NCBI GenBank assembly: GCA_029237775.1
Contig: JAQZBR010000001.1
Coordinates: forward strand, 186,001-250,000
DNA: 64,000 bases
From: Bacteroidota bacterium
Lineage (GTDB): Bacteria; Bacteroidota; Bacteroidia; 2-12-FULL-35-15
Reading direction: 5' to 3'
The notes beneath the pieces are model-generated. The model saw only the letters and a program-made list of their open reading frames with translations. It was not told the DNA's origin and did not search any database. The position numbers and the translations under genes are program-made. Shown here piece after piece: positions 25,418-34,579 of this stretch (position 1 is its first letter; the number at the start of each line of letters is the position of its first letter).

Positions 25418-27523
25418 ATGAAGAATTTGCTCTTTTGTTTATGTCTTTGCATCCTGTTCCAAAAAAACACTTTGGCGCAGGAAAAGATCTCATGTGAGCG
25501 ATCCTCAATGCTGATCGCAATGCTTAATAAATACCACTACGAAGGCTTAACCCTGAATGATAAAGTTTCTGAACAAATCTTTAATGATTTCATTGATGCC
25601 CTTGATCCTTACAGCACCATTTTCACGGAAGTGGAATTAAAGAAGCTCGAGCCTTTCAAATTCGCGATCGATGATGCAGATAATACCACAATTTGCAACT
25701 TTTTAAAATTATCAACCGAACTATATCACGAACGTCTTACGAAAATTGACACGCTCGTTGGCTCCATCCTCAATAAACCTTTTGACCTTTCAGCAAAAGA
25801 TACGATCACCTTTTATCCTATTTCTGAAAAGATCACATCCGCAAACGATATCCAGCTGGAAAAAAGATGGAGACGTAGATTAAAATTTAAAACTCTGGAG
25901 ATCATCTTTTCCGCGACAGAAGAGAATCAGGATCCTGTTACTTCCGACAATAAGACTCTTTTGCTTAAGGAACCGGAAGCTAGAAAGCAGATCCGCACAA
26001 AAGAAAAACGTTTCATAAAACGGATCCTCGAATATCCTATGGGCTTTGAAAATTATGTCACTGTAAAGTTTAACAATGTCATTGCAAATCGCTTCGACCC
26101 GCACACGCTGTACTTTTCATCACTCGAAAAAGAAAACTTCGATGCCGGGCTTTCCAAAGAGGCAAAGTCTTTCGGGCTCTCATTCGCTGAAGGAAAAAAT
26201 GGTGAGATCGTAATTGGCTCATTAACTCCCGGTGGACCTGCATGGAAATCAAGCGAGCTGCATAAAGATGATGTTGTATTAAAGATCAAATGGCCGGAGC
26301 AGGAACCGATCGATCTTGCATATTCAAGTCCTTCCGAAGTGGAATCGTTGATCCATTCTTCAACGTCAGACAAGATAGAACTGACGATCCGCCAGGGTAA
26401 TGGTATGATTAATCCTGTCAGTCTTTACAGGGAAGTAATTGCAGTGGAAGAAAACAACATTTCAGGTTTCGTTCTTAATGGTAATAAAAAAGTCGGATAC
26501 ATTTCCCTTCCGGGATTTTATACTGAAATGAATACATCCCGTGCTTTAGGTTGCGCGAATGATGTTGCGAAAGAGATAATCAAATTAAAACAGGAAAATA
26601 TTGAAGGCCTGATCCTGGACCTTCGTTTTAATGGTGGCGGCTCATTGTACGAGGCTGTTAATCTTGCCGGGATCTTTATTGATGAAGGGCCTTTTTGCCT
26701 GATGAAAGATAAAAATTCAAAACCTCAGTTGATGAAAGACATCAATCGCGGAACAATTTATAACGGCCCGATGGTGATCATGGTTAATGGTTTCAGCGCC
26801 TCCGCATCCGAGATCTTTACTGCAGGAATGAAAGACTATAACCGCGCGCTGGTCGTGGGCAGCACTACGTACGGGAAATCGATCGGACAAATAACCATAC
26901 CACTCGACACCTCACTCAATCTGAACAACTACATCGATGAGGCTTCGGCTAACGTTACTGATTATGTAAATGTCACCAGAAGCAAGTTTTATGGCATTGA
27001 CGGAATCAGCCATCAATATGCGGGGGTTCGCCCCGATATAGAACTACCGGATTTTTATAATAATAAATTGTACGGAGAGGCATCGAGCCCTTACGCTTTA
27101 AAAGCGGATTCTATTGTGAAAAAAGTAATTTTCAATCCTCTCCCGGTGATCCCGAAAACGGCTTTGTCAACCAAAAGTGAAAGCAGAATTGCCTTAAATA
27201 ATTCCTTTAAAAGGATCCGCACAATTTCGGATTCATTACAGAAAGAAAAGAATGAAAGAAAAAAGCTCGTGTTGACATTGGATGGCTTTAAAAAATATCA
27301 GGCAGCCCTGAATCAAACGGAAAAAGATATTTCCCGCCTCTCAGAAAACCCTTCGGAGAAATTCAAGGTCAGCAGCACACAATACGATGAAGAGCTTCTA
27401 AAGGTTGACACCTACAAGAAAGAGGTGAACGATGTTCTTATTAAAAACATTCAGAATGATCTTTATATAGAAGAAAACTATCTGATCATGCAGGATTATA
27501 TCAATTCAATTAATAATAAATAA
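25418..27523 (+). CDS. C-terminal processing protease, Prc/Tsp-like (S41)
   Basis: A 701-residue exported protease. The signal peptide is residues 1-20 (ending TLAQ). An N-terminal helical region is followed by a PDZ domain (~245-325, IVIGSLTPGGPAWKSSELHK) and the S41 catalytic domain (~345-560). Matching to E. coli Prc places the nucleophile at S462 within NGFSASASEI and the general base at K487 in TTYGKS, 25 residues apart as in Prc. A helical C-terminal region completes the Tsp architecture. The likely role is trimming or degrading periplasmic proteins. A TACCTTTA box at 25371-25378 may be its promoter. Confidence 0.93.
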   Translation: MKNLLFCLCLCILFQKNTLAQEKISCERSSMLIAMLNKYHYEGLTLNDKVSEQIFNDFIDALDPYSTIFTEVELKKLEPFKFAIDDADNTTICNFLKLSTELYHERLTKIDTLVGSILNKPFDLSAKDTITFYPISEKITSANDIQLEKRWRRRLKFKTLEIIFSATEENQDPVTSDNKTLLLKEPEARKQIRTKEKRFIKRILEYPMGFENYVTVKFNNVIANRFDPHTLYFSSLEKENFDAGLSKEAKSFGLSFAEGKNGEIVIGSLTPGGPAWKSSELHKDDVVLKIKWPEQEPIDLAYSSPSEVESLIHSSTSDKIELTIRQGNGMINPVSLYREVIAVEENNISGFVLNGNKKVGYISLPGFYTEMNTSRALGCANDVAKEIIKLKQENIEGLILDLRFNGGGSLYEAVNLAGIFIDEGPFCLMKDKNSKPQLMKDINRGTIYNGPMVIMVNGFSASASEIFTAGMKDYNRALVVGSTTYGKSIGQITIPLDTSLNLNNYIDEASANVTDYVNVTRSKFYGIDGISHQYAGVRPDIELPDFYNNKLYGEASSPYALKADSIVKKVIFNPLPVIPKTALSTKSESRIALNNSFKRIRTISDSLQKEKNERKKLVLTLDGFKKYQAALNQTEKDISRLSENPSEKFKVSSTQYDEELLKVDTYKKEVNDVLIKNIQNDLYIEENYLIMQDYINSINNK

Positions 27524-27542
27524 CCCAACAAAAACAATCAAA

Positions 27543-28586
27543 ATGAGAAAGAGCAAACTCAAGGTATTATCAATTTTATGTTTCAGTCTTTTTATAGTAA
27601 CGCAGTCAAGCGCCCAAAAATCCGCAGTTGATTACATGGAAAGTATCAATAAGGAGTTGGGCGCGATCATGGCCGACACCTGGGATTACACCAGCGCGGT
27701 AGCTCATGGCAAGACAGCGCGTAAGATCGATAACAAACGTAAAGAGCTTATAAAGACATCGGTACAGGCAAAAAATAAAATAGGCAGAATGCCCGCTTTC
27801 GAAGGTGATGCCTCCCTGAGGGATTCTGTAGTTGCTTTCCTTGACATTAATAACAAAGTGTTGACTCAGGATTACGAGAAGATCGTGAACATGGAAGAGA
27901 TCGCTGAGCAATCTTACGACCAGATGGAAGCGTATTTGCTTGCACAGGAAAAAGCGAACGAAAGGTTGAATGCAGCGGGTGACAGAATGGAAGGAGAACA
28001 AAGGAAATTTGCAGCGAAGAACAACATCAACCTTCTTGAGAACAAAGACAAAATTGCAAAGAAACTTGAAAGTGCCGGAGATGTGATCAAATATTACAAT
28101 GAACTGTATCTTATCTTTTTTAAGAGCTACAAGCAGGAAGCATATCTGATAGATGCACAGAACCGTTCGGACCTTAACGCGATGGAACAGAACAAGAATG
28201 CGTTACTGACAAATGCGACTGAAGGATTAGCAAAGCTTGAGAATATAAAACCATTCAAAGGGGATGCTAACTTAAAAGCAGCTTGCAAAAACATGCTTGA
28301 ATTTTATAAAGACGAGGCGTCTACAAAAATGCCGGTTATCGTAAACTTCTACATGAAGAAAGAGAAGCTTGAAAAAGTAAAAGCTGCTTTTGATGCAAAA
28401 CCACAAAACAAACGCACACAGCAGGATGTAGAGCAGTACAATGCTGCAGTAAATGATATGAACGCTGATCTGAACAAATACAACAGCAACAATGAAACCT
28501 TGAACAAGAACAGAAATGCTTCTGTTGAGAAATGGAACAATGCAGCTGCAAAGTTCATGGACTCTCATGTTCCGAAATATAAATAG
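27543..28586 (+). CDS. Exported helical protein, possibly LIC11966-type surface protein
   Basis: A 347-residue protein with a cleavable signal peptide (residues 1-24, ending SSAQ). The mature part is almost entirely alpha-helical, rich in Lys, Glu, Asn and Ala, with two similar halves: FEGDASLRDSV near residue 90 and FKGDANLKAAC near residue 240. This suggests an internal duplication. The pattern resembles the LIC11966 family of surface proteins, whose function is unknown. It follows the S41 protease by 19 bp and probably shares its transcript. Confidence 0.6.
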   Translation: MRKSKLKVLSILCFSLFIVTQSSAQKSAVDYMESINKELGAIMADTWDYTSAVAHGKTARKIDNKRKELIKTSVQAKNKIGRMPAFEGDASLRDSVVAFLDINNKVLTQDYEKIVNMEEIAEQSYDQMEAYLLAQEKANERLNAAGDRMEGEQRKFAAKNNINLLENKDKIAKKLESAGDVIKYYNELYLIFFKSYKQEAYLIDAQNRSDLNAMEQNKNALLTNATEGLAKLENIKPFKGDANLKAACKNMLEFYKDEASTKMPVIVNFYMKKEKLEKVKAAFDAKPQNKRTQQDVEQYNAAVNDMNADLNKYNSNNETLNKNRNASVEKWNNAAAKFMDSHVPKYK

Positions 28587-28601
28587 CTGACAACATAATA
28601 C

Positions 28602-28639
28602 AAAAAGCCCTGTTGAACAATTGTTTAACAGGGCTTTTT
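28602..28639. terminator. Bidirectional intrinsic terminator
   Basis: A 38-bp near-perfect palindrome: aaaaagccctgtt (28602-28614) pairs with aacagggcttttt (28627-28639). A-rich and T-rich flanks serve both strands. It separates the convergent genes ending at 28586 and 28641. Confidence 0.9.
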
Positions 28640-28640
28640 C

Positions 28641-29057
28641 TTATTTCTCCGCTGGAGGTGGCGGTGGAGCCATCCTGTCGTTATGACGCGGTGCAGGATT
28701 CGCTTTTCTTTCCAACCTCTTTTTCTTCATTTCCTCCTGGTTCTTTTTAAATTTATCGAACTGTTCAGGGGTCAGGATCTTCTGCAGATCTGCTTCAATT
28801 GAAGCTTGCATTTTTTCCTGACTGCCTTTTGCTTTCTCTCTTAATTCCTCTTTTTCTTTTTCACGCTGAAGGATCATAGTTTTGACCTTTTGTTGCTGCT
28901 CTGCATTTAAAGCTAATGCTTTAGTCATACGGGCCGTCATGTTGTCCGCTCGCTCTTCAGGAGTTTTGCGTGGCGGTGGTGTTTTTGCCACTTCCTGTGC
29001 GATAGTATTTACCGAAGCAACCGCTACAGTAAACAGTGTCATCAATAGTTTTTTCAT
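28641..29057 (-). CDS. Exported Spy/CpxP-like or DUF4890-like helical protein
   Basis: A 138-residue protein with a signal peptide (1-20, ending TIAQ). The mature part starts with a Pro-rich linker, then a charged helical core: TARMTKALALNAEQQQKVK and LTPEQFDKFKKNQEEM, the LTxxQ-type repeats seen in Spy/CpxP-related proteins. It ends in Pro-rich APPPPP. Such proteins are periplasmic and often act in stress sensing or as chaperones; the role here is not shown. Confidence 0.65.
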   Translation of the reverse strand: MKKLLMTLFTVAVASVNTIAQEVAKTPPPRKTPEERADNMTARMTKALALNAEQQQKVKTMILQREKEKEELREKAKGSQEKMQASIEADLQKILTPEQFDKFKKNQEEMKKKRLERKANPAPRHNDRMAPPPPPAEK

Positions 29058-29186
29058 AGAGTTACGATTTAAAATTCGGAGGTAAGACGAAGGGATTTTG
29101 GAAAGGTTTAATGAAGAAACATTTTTTGTGATTTGTGCGAACGGTCATTCTGAAGAAAGTTCTTTAGCTTGAATCTTTCTTCATAC

Positions 29187-29283
29187 GGTCATCCCGTGCT
29201 TGACACGGGATCTTCTTCGGGTCAGCAAAATGAAAACATATTGTCCTAAGAAACAAGATCCCGTGTCGGGGCACGGGATGACG
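29187..29283. repeat. Single BIME-like element in reverse orientation to the 22.5-23 kb copies
   Basis: The forward hairpin catcccgtgcttgacacggg is at about 29188-29207 and the reverse hairpin cccgtgtcggggcacggg near 29260-29277. The spacer (cttcgggtcagcaaaatg ... ttgtcctaagaaacaag) is the reverse complement of the spacer in the 22822-22919 unit, so the whole ~97-bp unit sits in the opposite orientation. The preceding bases hold a separate small hairpin, gaagaaag/ctttcttc (29151-29182). Confidence 0.8.
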
Positions 29284-29353
29284 TAATATTGAAAATCACT
29301 CTCCGAACACACAACTGAGCGTTTTTACGAAGGAGCATTTATGATTATAATTT

Positions 29354-30376
29354 CTATATCGTCCAGGTATTCTTCCCCCTGATCAAGGCATCTAAATCAC
29401 CAACCCCTTTATTTGCAATTGCTTCCTGCACCTGAAGATTAAATGCTTTCTCATAGCAGAATCTGTCTTCCTGATAAAAAACACCGAATGGTCGTGGCAA
29501 CGCGTTTTCTGTGCTCGCGTTATTAAAGAAGCGAACCAGAATATTTGCCTTCACCTGATCTTTTTCATCATGGATCCAGAGATCATTAGCAGAAGCATCA
29601 GCAAGATCAACAACGATCGGCTTAAAACCATCAAGCTTGATTCCTTTATTTCCGTTTTCACCGAACAATAAAGGCTTTCCTTGCTCAACAAAAAGTGTAT
29701 TTAATTTCTTAGTCCCTTTTTCAGTATAGATCTCAAAAGCTCCATCATTGAATACATTACAATTCTGATAGATCTCCACCATCGAAGTTCCTTTGTGTGC
29801 GTTTGCTCTTTTTAAAACTTCACGTAAATGGATCGGATCGCGATCCATGCTCCGAGCGACAAATGTAGAATCAGCACCAAGACATAATGCCAATGGGTTG
29901 AAAGGATGATCCACAGAGCCCATCGGGGTGGATTTCGCAACTTTTCCTAATGGAGATGTCGGAGAATATTGACCTTTCGTTAAACCGTAAATTTCATTAT
30001 TGAACATCAATACATTCACATCGAAATTTCTTCTTAATAGATGTATTAAATGATTTCCTCCTATCGACAATGCATCTCCGTCACCGGTCACTACCCACAC
30101 GCTTAACTCCGGACGTGTTGCCTTTAATCCGCTTGCGATAGCTGTCGCACGCCCGTGAATACTATGCATTCCATACGTTTCCATGTAATAAGGAAAACGT
30201 GACGAACACCCGATCCCGGATATAAAAACGATCTCTTCACGCTTTAATCCAAGCTCAGGCATTACCGTTTGAACCTGCTTTAATATTGAGTAATCACCAC
30301 AACCCGGACACCAGCGTACTTCCTGGTCGGTCACGAAATCTTTGGGTGATAATTTTTCTACTAACTGACTTTCCAT
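29354..30376 (-). CDS. korB: 2-oxoacid:ferredoxin oxidoreductase beta subunit
   Basis: A 340-residue subunit with the thiamine-diphosphate domain. It shows [11 protein letters not shown] near the N-terminus and the TPP/Mg motif [10 protein letters not shown] ... FNN at about residues 100-130. With the alpha subunit it catalyses ferredoxin-dependent oxidative decarboxylation of a 2-oxoacid, most likely 2-oxoglutarate in the TCA cycle. It lacks the 4-cysteine ferredoxin insert. The gene is normally directly downstream of korA, but here a GxxExxY gene lies between them. Confidence 0.92.
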   Translation of the reverse strand: MESQLVEKLSPKDFVTDQEVRWCPGCGDYSILKQVQTVMPELGLKREEIVFISGIGCSSRFPYYMETYGMHSIHGRATAIASGLKATRPELSVWVVTGDGDALSIGGNHLIHLLRRNFDVNVLMFNNEIYGLTKGQYSPTSPLGKVAKSTPMGSVDHPFNPLALCLGADSTFVARSMDRDPIHLREVLKRANAHKGTSMVEIYQNCNVFNDGAFEIYTEKGTKKLNTLFVEQGKPLLFGENGNKGIKLDGFKPIVVDLADASANDLWIHDEKDQVKANILVRFFNNASTENALPRPFGVFYQEDRFCYEKAFNLQVQEAIANKGVGDLDALIRGKNTWTI

Positions 30377-30396
30377 CTAATGATATTTATTTTTAC

Positions 30397-30430
30397 AGAT
30401 CACGAATCTCTTACGAATATTACGAATCTG
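30397..30430. repeat. Left inverted repeat flanking the GxxExxY gene
   Basis: The sequence agatcacgaatctcttacga, then atattacgaatctg. It matches the reverse complement of 30930-30961 with one gap and two or three mismatches over 33-34 bp, and a further acagatcac is shared at its outer edge. It belongs to the ACGAAT repeat family. Confidence 0.75.
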
Positions 30431-30463
30431 TGTTTGCGAAAATAGACCTACAATTTTGTCTAA

Positions 30464-30904
30464 TTATTCTTTGTTATAACCTAATTCAGGGTTTAAATGT
30501 CCCGTAGCATTTTCTAGTGCTTTAAAATTCACAACTCGCTTACACCTTACTTCTTCTTTTCCAAAAGAAATCAATAGCGCCAATTTAATACCGGAAATGT
30601 TCAAATAATTTAATACCTGCTCATAATTCTGCTTGGTAAAGCGGTTGGCAGACTTTAATTCCACTACGATCTTATCGTCAACGAAAAAATCAAAAAAATT
30701 TTTAGCCACCACTACTTCTTTAAACTTAACCGGATAATAGTGTTGTTCGGTAAACCCTAGTCCTTTTTCCTTCAAAGAAACGGCCATTGCGCGCTGATAT
30801 ACAACTTCCTTATGATCACCGCCTAGCCCATTGAAAACTTCATAAGCGCACCCGATAATCTTATAACTTAAATCAGGATACACTAAATCTTTTTTCTCTA
30901 ACAT
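30464..30904 (-). CDS. GxxExxY family protein (PD-(D/E)xK nuclease-like)
   Basis: A 146-residue protein of the GxxExxY family, recognised by YKIIGCAYEVFNGLGGDHKE near the N-terminus. The name-giving glycine is replaced by D30, while E33 and Y36 are kept. The VVELKSANRF segment (E-x-K) and the following helix fit a PD-(D/E)xK-type nuclease fold. The function of the family is not known. It lies within the korA-korB operon in the same direction, bounded by inverted repeats at 30397-30430 and 30930-30961. This layout suggests a cassette insertion. Confidence 0.88.
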   Translation of the reverse strand: MLEKKDLVYPDLSYKIIGCAYEVFNGLGGDHKEVVYQRAMAVSLKEKGLGFTEQHYYPVKFKEVVVAKNFFDFFVDDKIVVELKSANRFTKQNYEQVLNYLNISGIKLALLISFGKEEVRCKRVVNFKALENATGHLNPELGYNKE

Positions 30905-30929
30905 AAAAATATGGTTCTTCTATCCACCC

Positions 30930-30961
30930 AGATTCGTAATATTCGTATAGATTAGTGATCT
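30930..30961. repeat. Right inverted repeat flanking the GxxExxY gene, overlapping the korA stop
   Basis: cagattcgtaatattcgtat, then agattagtgatct. It is the inverted partner of 30397-30430. Its outer 10 bp are the last codons and TAA stop of korA (30952-30954). Confidence 0.75.
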
Positions 30962-32802
30962 GTACTTAACATTTCCTTTATCTTCTCCACTATCTCCCCT
31001 GAAGTAAACGGCATTCCTTTAATTTTATTTAATCCCTTTGCATCCACCAGATATTTATCACGGATGATCTTTATTAATTGTCCGTTGTTGATCTCCGGAA
31101 TTAGTACTTTATCAAAACCTTTGATCATCTCGCCTAAATTTTTTGGCAATGGATTCATGTATTTGATGTGGGCATGAGATACATCATGTCCTGCTGCTCT
31201 TGCTTCTCTTACTGCAGTTTTAATTGAACCGTAGGTAGAGCCCCATCCGAGAATTAAAAGTTTTCCTTTTTCATTTCCGTTATCAATAGTTTGCAAAGGA
31301 ATATGATCAGCAATGTTATCCACTTTGGCCTGACGGATCTTCACCATCAGCTCATGGTTATCAGGGTCATAAGAAATGTTCCCTGTTTCATTCTCTTTTT
31401 CAATTCCGCCTACACGATGCTCCAGGCCTTTAGTTCCGGGGATAGCCCATTCACGCGCAAGCTTTTCATTCCGTTTATACGGAAGGAATTTTTCTCCTTC
31501 TTTTAAATTATTTTTTGCGAAGGAAACTTTCAACTCCGGCAGATCTGCAGCTGCAGGGAATTTCCAGGGCTCCGAACCATTCGCGATATAACCATCACTC
31601 AGGAAAAATACCGGAGTCATGAATTCAATTGCCAAGCGACAAGCTTCAAATGCCATTTCAAAACAATCGCTTGGAGTGCTTGCAGAAACTACGGGAACAG
31701 GAGCTTCACCATTTCTTCCGTAGATCGCCTGCATTAGATCGGCTTGTTCAGTTTTTGTCGGTAAGCCTGTACTGGGACCGCCACGCTGGATATTCACGAT
31801 CACCAATGGAAGCTCAAGCATCAACGCCAATCCGATCGCTTCGCCTTTGAGCGCTATACCCGGACCGGATGATGCTGTGATCCCTAACGCTCCCCCGAAA
31901 GATGCACCGATCGCGGATGTTATGGCAGCGATCTCATCCTCTGCCTGAAATGTTTTCACACCGAAATTCTTATGCTTCGACAATTCATGTAAAATATCAG
32001 AAGCCGGTGTGATAGGATATGTTCCGTAAAATAATGTCAGATTTGCTTTTTGTGTTGCAGCGATCAATCCCATTGCGACAGCCTGGTTTCCCATGATGCT
32101 ACGGTATGTGCCCTTTGCTACCGGAGCAGGCTTCACTTCAAAACGGTTCATCGGTGTTTCAACCGTATCACCGTAATTGAAACCCGCTTTTAAAACTTTG
32201 ATATTAGCATCCAGTAATTCAGGACGCTTTTTAAATTGCTCTTTTAAGAATTCAATTGAATTTTCGAGCGAACGATTGTACATCCAGTAGATATAACCAA
32301 GAACGAACATATTCTTGGAACGATCCATCTCCTTAGTACCTAGTCCAGAACCTTCCAGTGCGGTGCGTGTGATCTTCGTCACATCGATCTCAAACACTTT
32401 ATATTTTTCAAGTGAATTATCTTTTAAAGGATTTACCCCATCAGGATATTTCGCAAGCTTTAAATTCTTTGCATCGAAACCATCGGTATTTGCAATGATG
32501 ATCCCGCCCGGTTTTAATTGTTTTAAATTCGCCTTTAGTGCTGCAGCATTCATCACCACCAACACATCGCATGCATCGCCTGCAGTAAAGATCTCTACAC
32601 TTCCGAAATGAAGTTGAAATCCGGAAACACCTGCGATAGTTCCTTGCGGAGCGCGGATCTCTGCAGGAAAGTTTGGAAATGTGCTTATATCATTACCATA
32701 CAATGCAGCGGTATTCGTGAACTGCGAGCCGGTAAGCTGAATCCCATCCCCGGAATCACCAGCGAATAATATTACTACATCTGTTTTTATTTCTGTTGCC
32801 AT
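30952..32802 (-). CDS. korA: 2-oxoacid:ferredoxin oxidoreductase alpha subunit (gamma-alpha fusion)
   Basis: A 616-residue subunit in which the gamma domain is fused to the N-terminus. Residues ~1-190 (VVILFAGDSGDGIQLTGSQF) are the gamma domain. From ~235 on is the alpha pyrimidine-binding domain, with LFYGTYPITPASDILHEL. The C-terminal transketolase-like domain follows (~480-616). This fused form paired with a ~340-residue beta subunit is the usual Bacteroidota 2-oxoglutarate:ferredoxin oxidoreductase. Its 3' end overlaps an ACGAAT-type inverted repeat. A strong TACCTTTG box lies about 300 bp upstream. Confidence 0.93.
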   Translation of the reverse strand: MATEIKTDVVILFAGDSGDGIQLTGSQFTNTAALYGNDISTFPNFPAEIRAPQGTIAGVSGFQLHFGSVEIFTAGDACDVLVVMNAAALKANLKQLKPGGIIIANTDGFDAKNLKLAKYPDGVNPLKDNSLEKYKVFEIDVTKITRTALEGSGLGTKEMDRSKNMFVLGYIYWMYNRSLENSIEFLKEQFKKRPELLDANIKVLKAGFNYGDTVETPMNRFEVKPAPVAKGTYRSIMGNQAVAMGLIAATQKANLTLFYGTYPITPASDILHELSKHKNFGVKTFQAEDEIAAITSAIGASFGGALGITASSGPGIALKGEAIGLALMLELPLVIVNIQRGGPSTGLPTKTEQADLMQAIYGRNGEAPVPVVSASTPSDCFEMAFEACRLAIEFMTPVFFLSDGYIANGSEPWKFPAAADLPELKVSFAKNNLKEGEKFLPYKRNEKLAREWAIPGTKGLEHRVGGIEKENETGNISYDPDNHELMVKIRQAKVDNIADHIPLQTIDNGNEKGKLLILGWGSTYGSIKTAVREARAAGHDVSHAHIKYMNPLPKNLGEMIKGFDKVLIPEINNGQLIKIIRDKYLVDAKGLNKIKGMPFTSGEIVEKIKEMLSTDH

Positions 32803-32810
32803 CTAATACT

Positions 32811-32855
32811 CTACGAATTACGAATCAAAACGAATTACGAATCTGTGTTTGTTAA
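32811..32855. repeat. ACGAAT iterations in the korA leader
   Basis: Four ACGAAT units: tacgaattacgaatc, aaaacgaattacgaatc, then tgtgtttgttaa. It is the same composition as 34499-34535. Confidence 0.65.
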
Positions 32856-32902
32856 ACTGTATATTTTGTACGAAATCTACAGGTTTTGATGTGCGGAGGT
32901 CT

Positions 32903-32924
32903 TCCTGAACTTGTTTCAGGATCT
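32903..32924. repeat. Short palindromic repeat, second copy
   Basis: The hairpin tcctgaacttgtttcagga followed by tct is the reverse complement of the repeat at 15528-15552. The remainder of the 32803-33260 gap is the korA leader and promoter region plus the fadL upstream region; no gene was found there. Confidence 0.65.
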
Positions 32925-33101
32925 GAGCGCCAGCATGTTGTTTATTTTGTTGCGAATCAATCAAAAAAGGCTCTTCCAATTCCCGGAAAAACCTTTTAAA
33001 ATCCAAATAATTAAAAGCTATTCCTAAAGCGATAAACTGAAACCTGAACTGTCTTTCAGATAAACAACCGTAAAGCCAATTTGTTCCTGTGATTTGCGGT
33101 G

Positions 33102-33109
33102 CAAAGGTA
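33102..33109 (-). promoter_or_regulatory. -7 element of the kor operon
   Basis: On the minus strand TACCTTTG followed by CA is a textbook Bacteroidota -7 element. A TTTG at 33133-33136 may be the -33 motif, though the spacing is a few bases long. The resulting korA leader would be about 290 nt and contains two repeat elements. Confidence 0.65.
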
Positions 33110-33260
33110 CGGATTTATTGGCAGTCGAAATCCAAATATTGTTAATTATTTCGGGACTTTCCACAAGCTCATTTCCGCTGTTATCAGGACTCCCGCGCAA
33201 CCCATTGCCTAAGTATTTAAAAACTTGATTTCCGAATTAAATTTTCCGTATTTTGCCTCT

Positions 33261-34496
33261 ATGAAGAGAACATACCTTTCATTTATCGCCATTTGTTTTG
33301 TCATCACAAACGCCATTGCCGGTGGCTTCCAGGTTAACCTGCAGGGGCAGAAACAAACCGGAATGGGGCATACAGGAACCGGGCTGCTGTTAGATAATTC
33401 CGCTATATTTTTTAATCCGGGAGCGGTATCATTCCTCGACTCTCTTCGCGGGATCTCATTCGGAGCAAGCTTTATCATCCCAAGAACAATGTACCTCGAG
33501 CCATACCCGGGAAATTATACTTCAAGCATTGTCAATCATACCGGTACTCCTTTCACAGTGTATGCAGTTTATAAATTCAAAAAAACCGCAAAATGGAATG
33601 TAGGGTTGGGAGTTTACACACCATTCGGAAGCAAGGTGCAGTGGCCTGATGACTGGAAGGGTCAATTCTTAATTCGCGAGATCGATCTGAAAACAATCTT
33701 TATTCAGCCAACTGCATCTTTTAAGATCAATGACAAAATAGGAATTGGTGCAGGCTTCATCTATGCAACGGGAGGATTCAGTCTGCGTAAAGGCGTTCCT
33801 ATCCAGGATTCTCTTGGCAAATATGGAGAAGGCAAGCTCGTTGGAAAAGCAAGCGGATACGGCTATAACGCAGGAATTTATTTTAAGCCGAATGATAAAT
33901 TATCCATCGGGATCGATTACCGTTCTGAAGTTAATGTAAAGGTTGATGGAGGAACAGCTGAATTTGACGTGCCTTCATCAGTCGACAAATACTTCCCTTC
34001 CACTACATTCTCAACACATATTCGTCTGCCACAAACCATCACTTTAGGATTTGGATATGTTGCGACTTCTAAACTAAAACTTGCCCTTGATGTTAATTAT
34101 ATCGGCTGGAAATCATACGACTCACTAGTGATCGATTTTGAAGAGAACACGGATAAGCTTGCCGACATTCACTCTCCACGGATGTATCAAAACTCATTCA
34201 TTTACAGGATTGGTGCGCAATATGACTTGCGTGAAAAATGGTCTGTTCGCTTAGGCGGATATTTTGATTCAAGCCCCGTAAAATCCGGATACCTTACACC
34301 TGAAACGCCCGATGCAAATAAGATCGGGATCACCTGCGGAGCTACCTACAACCTTACAAAAACGATCCATGTTGATGCTTCCCTTTTATACATTGAAGGA
34401 ATGAAGCGCACGGATACAAACATGGAAACACAATTCGGAGGCACATACAAATCAAGAGCTGTAGTGCCTGGGGTTAGTGTGGAGTGGAACTTCTAA
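33261..34496 (+). CDS. OmpP1/FadL-family outer-membrane transporter
   Basis: About 411 residues from the ATG at 33261 (MKRTYLSFIAICFVITNAIA, a signal peptide). An earlier in-frame start at 33225 would precede the signal and is rejected. The mature N-terminus, GGFQVNLQGQKQTGMGHTGT then NSAIFFNPGAV, is the FadL hatch-domain signature. The rest is an antiparallel beta-barrel ending in the aromatic residue F (VEWNF). The family imports hydrophobic compounds such as long-chain fatty acids. The stop is followed directly by ACGAAT repeats. Confidence 0.92.
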   Translation: MKRTYLSFIAICFVITNAIAGGFQVNLQGQKQTGMGHTGTGLLLDNSAIFFNPGAVSFLDSLRGISFGASFIIPRTMYLEPYPGNYTSSIVNHTGTPFTVYAVYKFKKTAKWNVGLGVYTPFGSKVQWPDDWKGQFLIREIDLKTIFIQPTASFKINDKIGIGAGFIYATGGFSLRKGVPIQDSLGKYGEGKLVGKASGYGYNAGIYFKPNDKLSIGIDYRSEVNVKVDGGTAEFDVPSSVDKYFPSTTFSTHIRLPQTITLGFGYVATSKLKLALDVNYIGWKSYDSLVIDFEENTDKLADIHSPRMYQNSFIYRIGAQYDLREKWSVRLGGYFDSSPVKSGYLTPETPDANKIGITCGATYNLTKTIHVDASLLYIEGMKRTDTNMETQFGGTYKSRAVVPGVSVEWNF

Positions 34497-34498
34497 CA

Positions 34499-34535
34499 AC
34501 GAATTACGAATTATTACGAATTTACGAATCTGTGT
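34499..34535 (+). repeat. ACGAAT iterations directly after the fadL-type gene
   Basis: Starting 2 bp after the stop: acgaattacgaattattacg, then aatttacgaatctgtgt. It contains four ACGAAT units in sense orientation. Confidence 0.65.
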
Positions 34536-34539
34536 TTAG

Positions 34540-34579
34540 TACGTCATTGCGAGGGCTTTTCGCCCGCAGCAACCTCACA
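34540..34579. repeat. 'cgtcattgcgagg' palindromic repeat
   Basis: The reverse-orientation copy of 23035-23074, with the hairpin gcgagggcttttcgcccgc. The rest of the 34497-34783 gap shows only AT-rich sequence and short 'actacaaac' runs. Confidence 0.65.

Noticed and set aside
32818-33006. 62-residue minus-strand open frame
   Set aside because: It lies in the korA leader and reads through the ACGAAT and palindromic repeats; no protein features.
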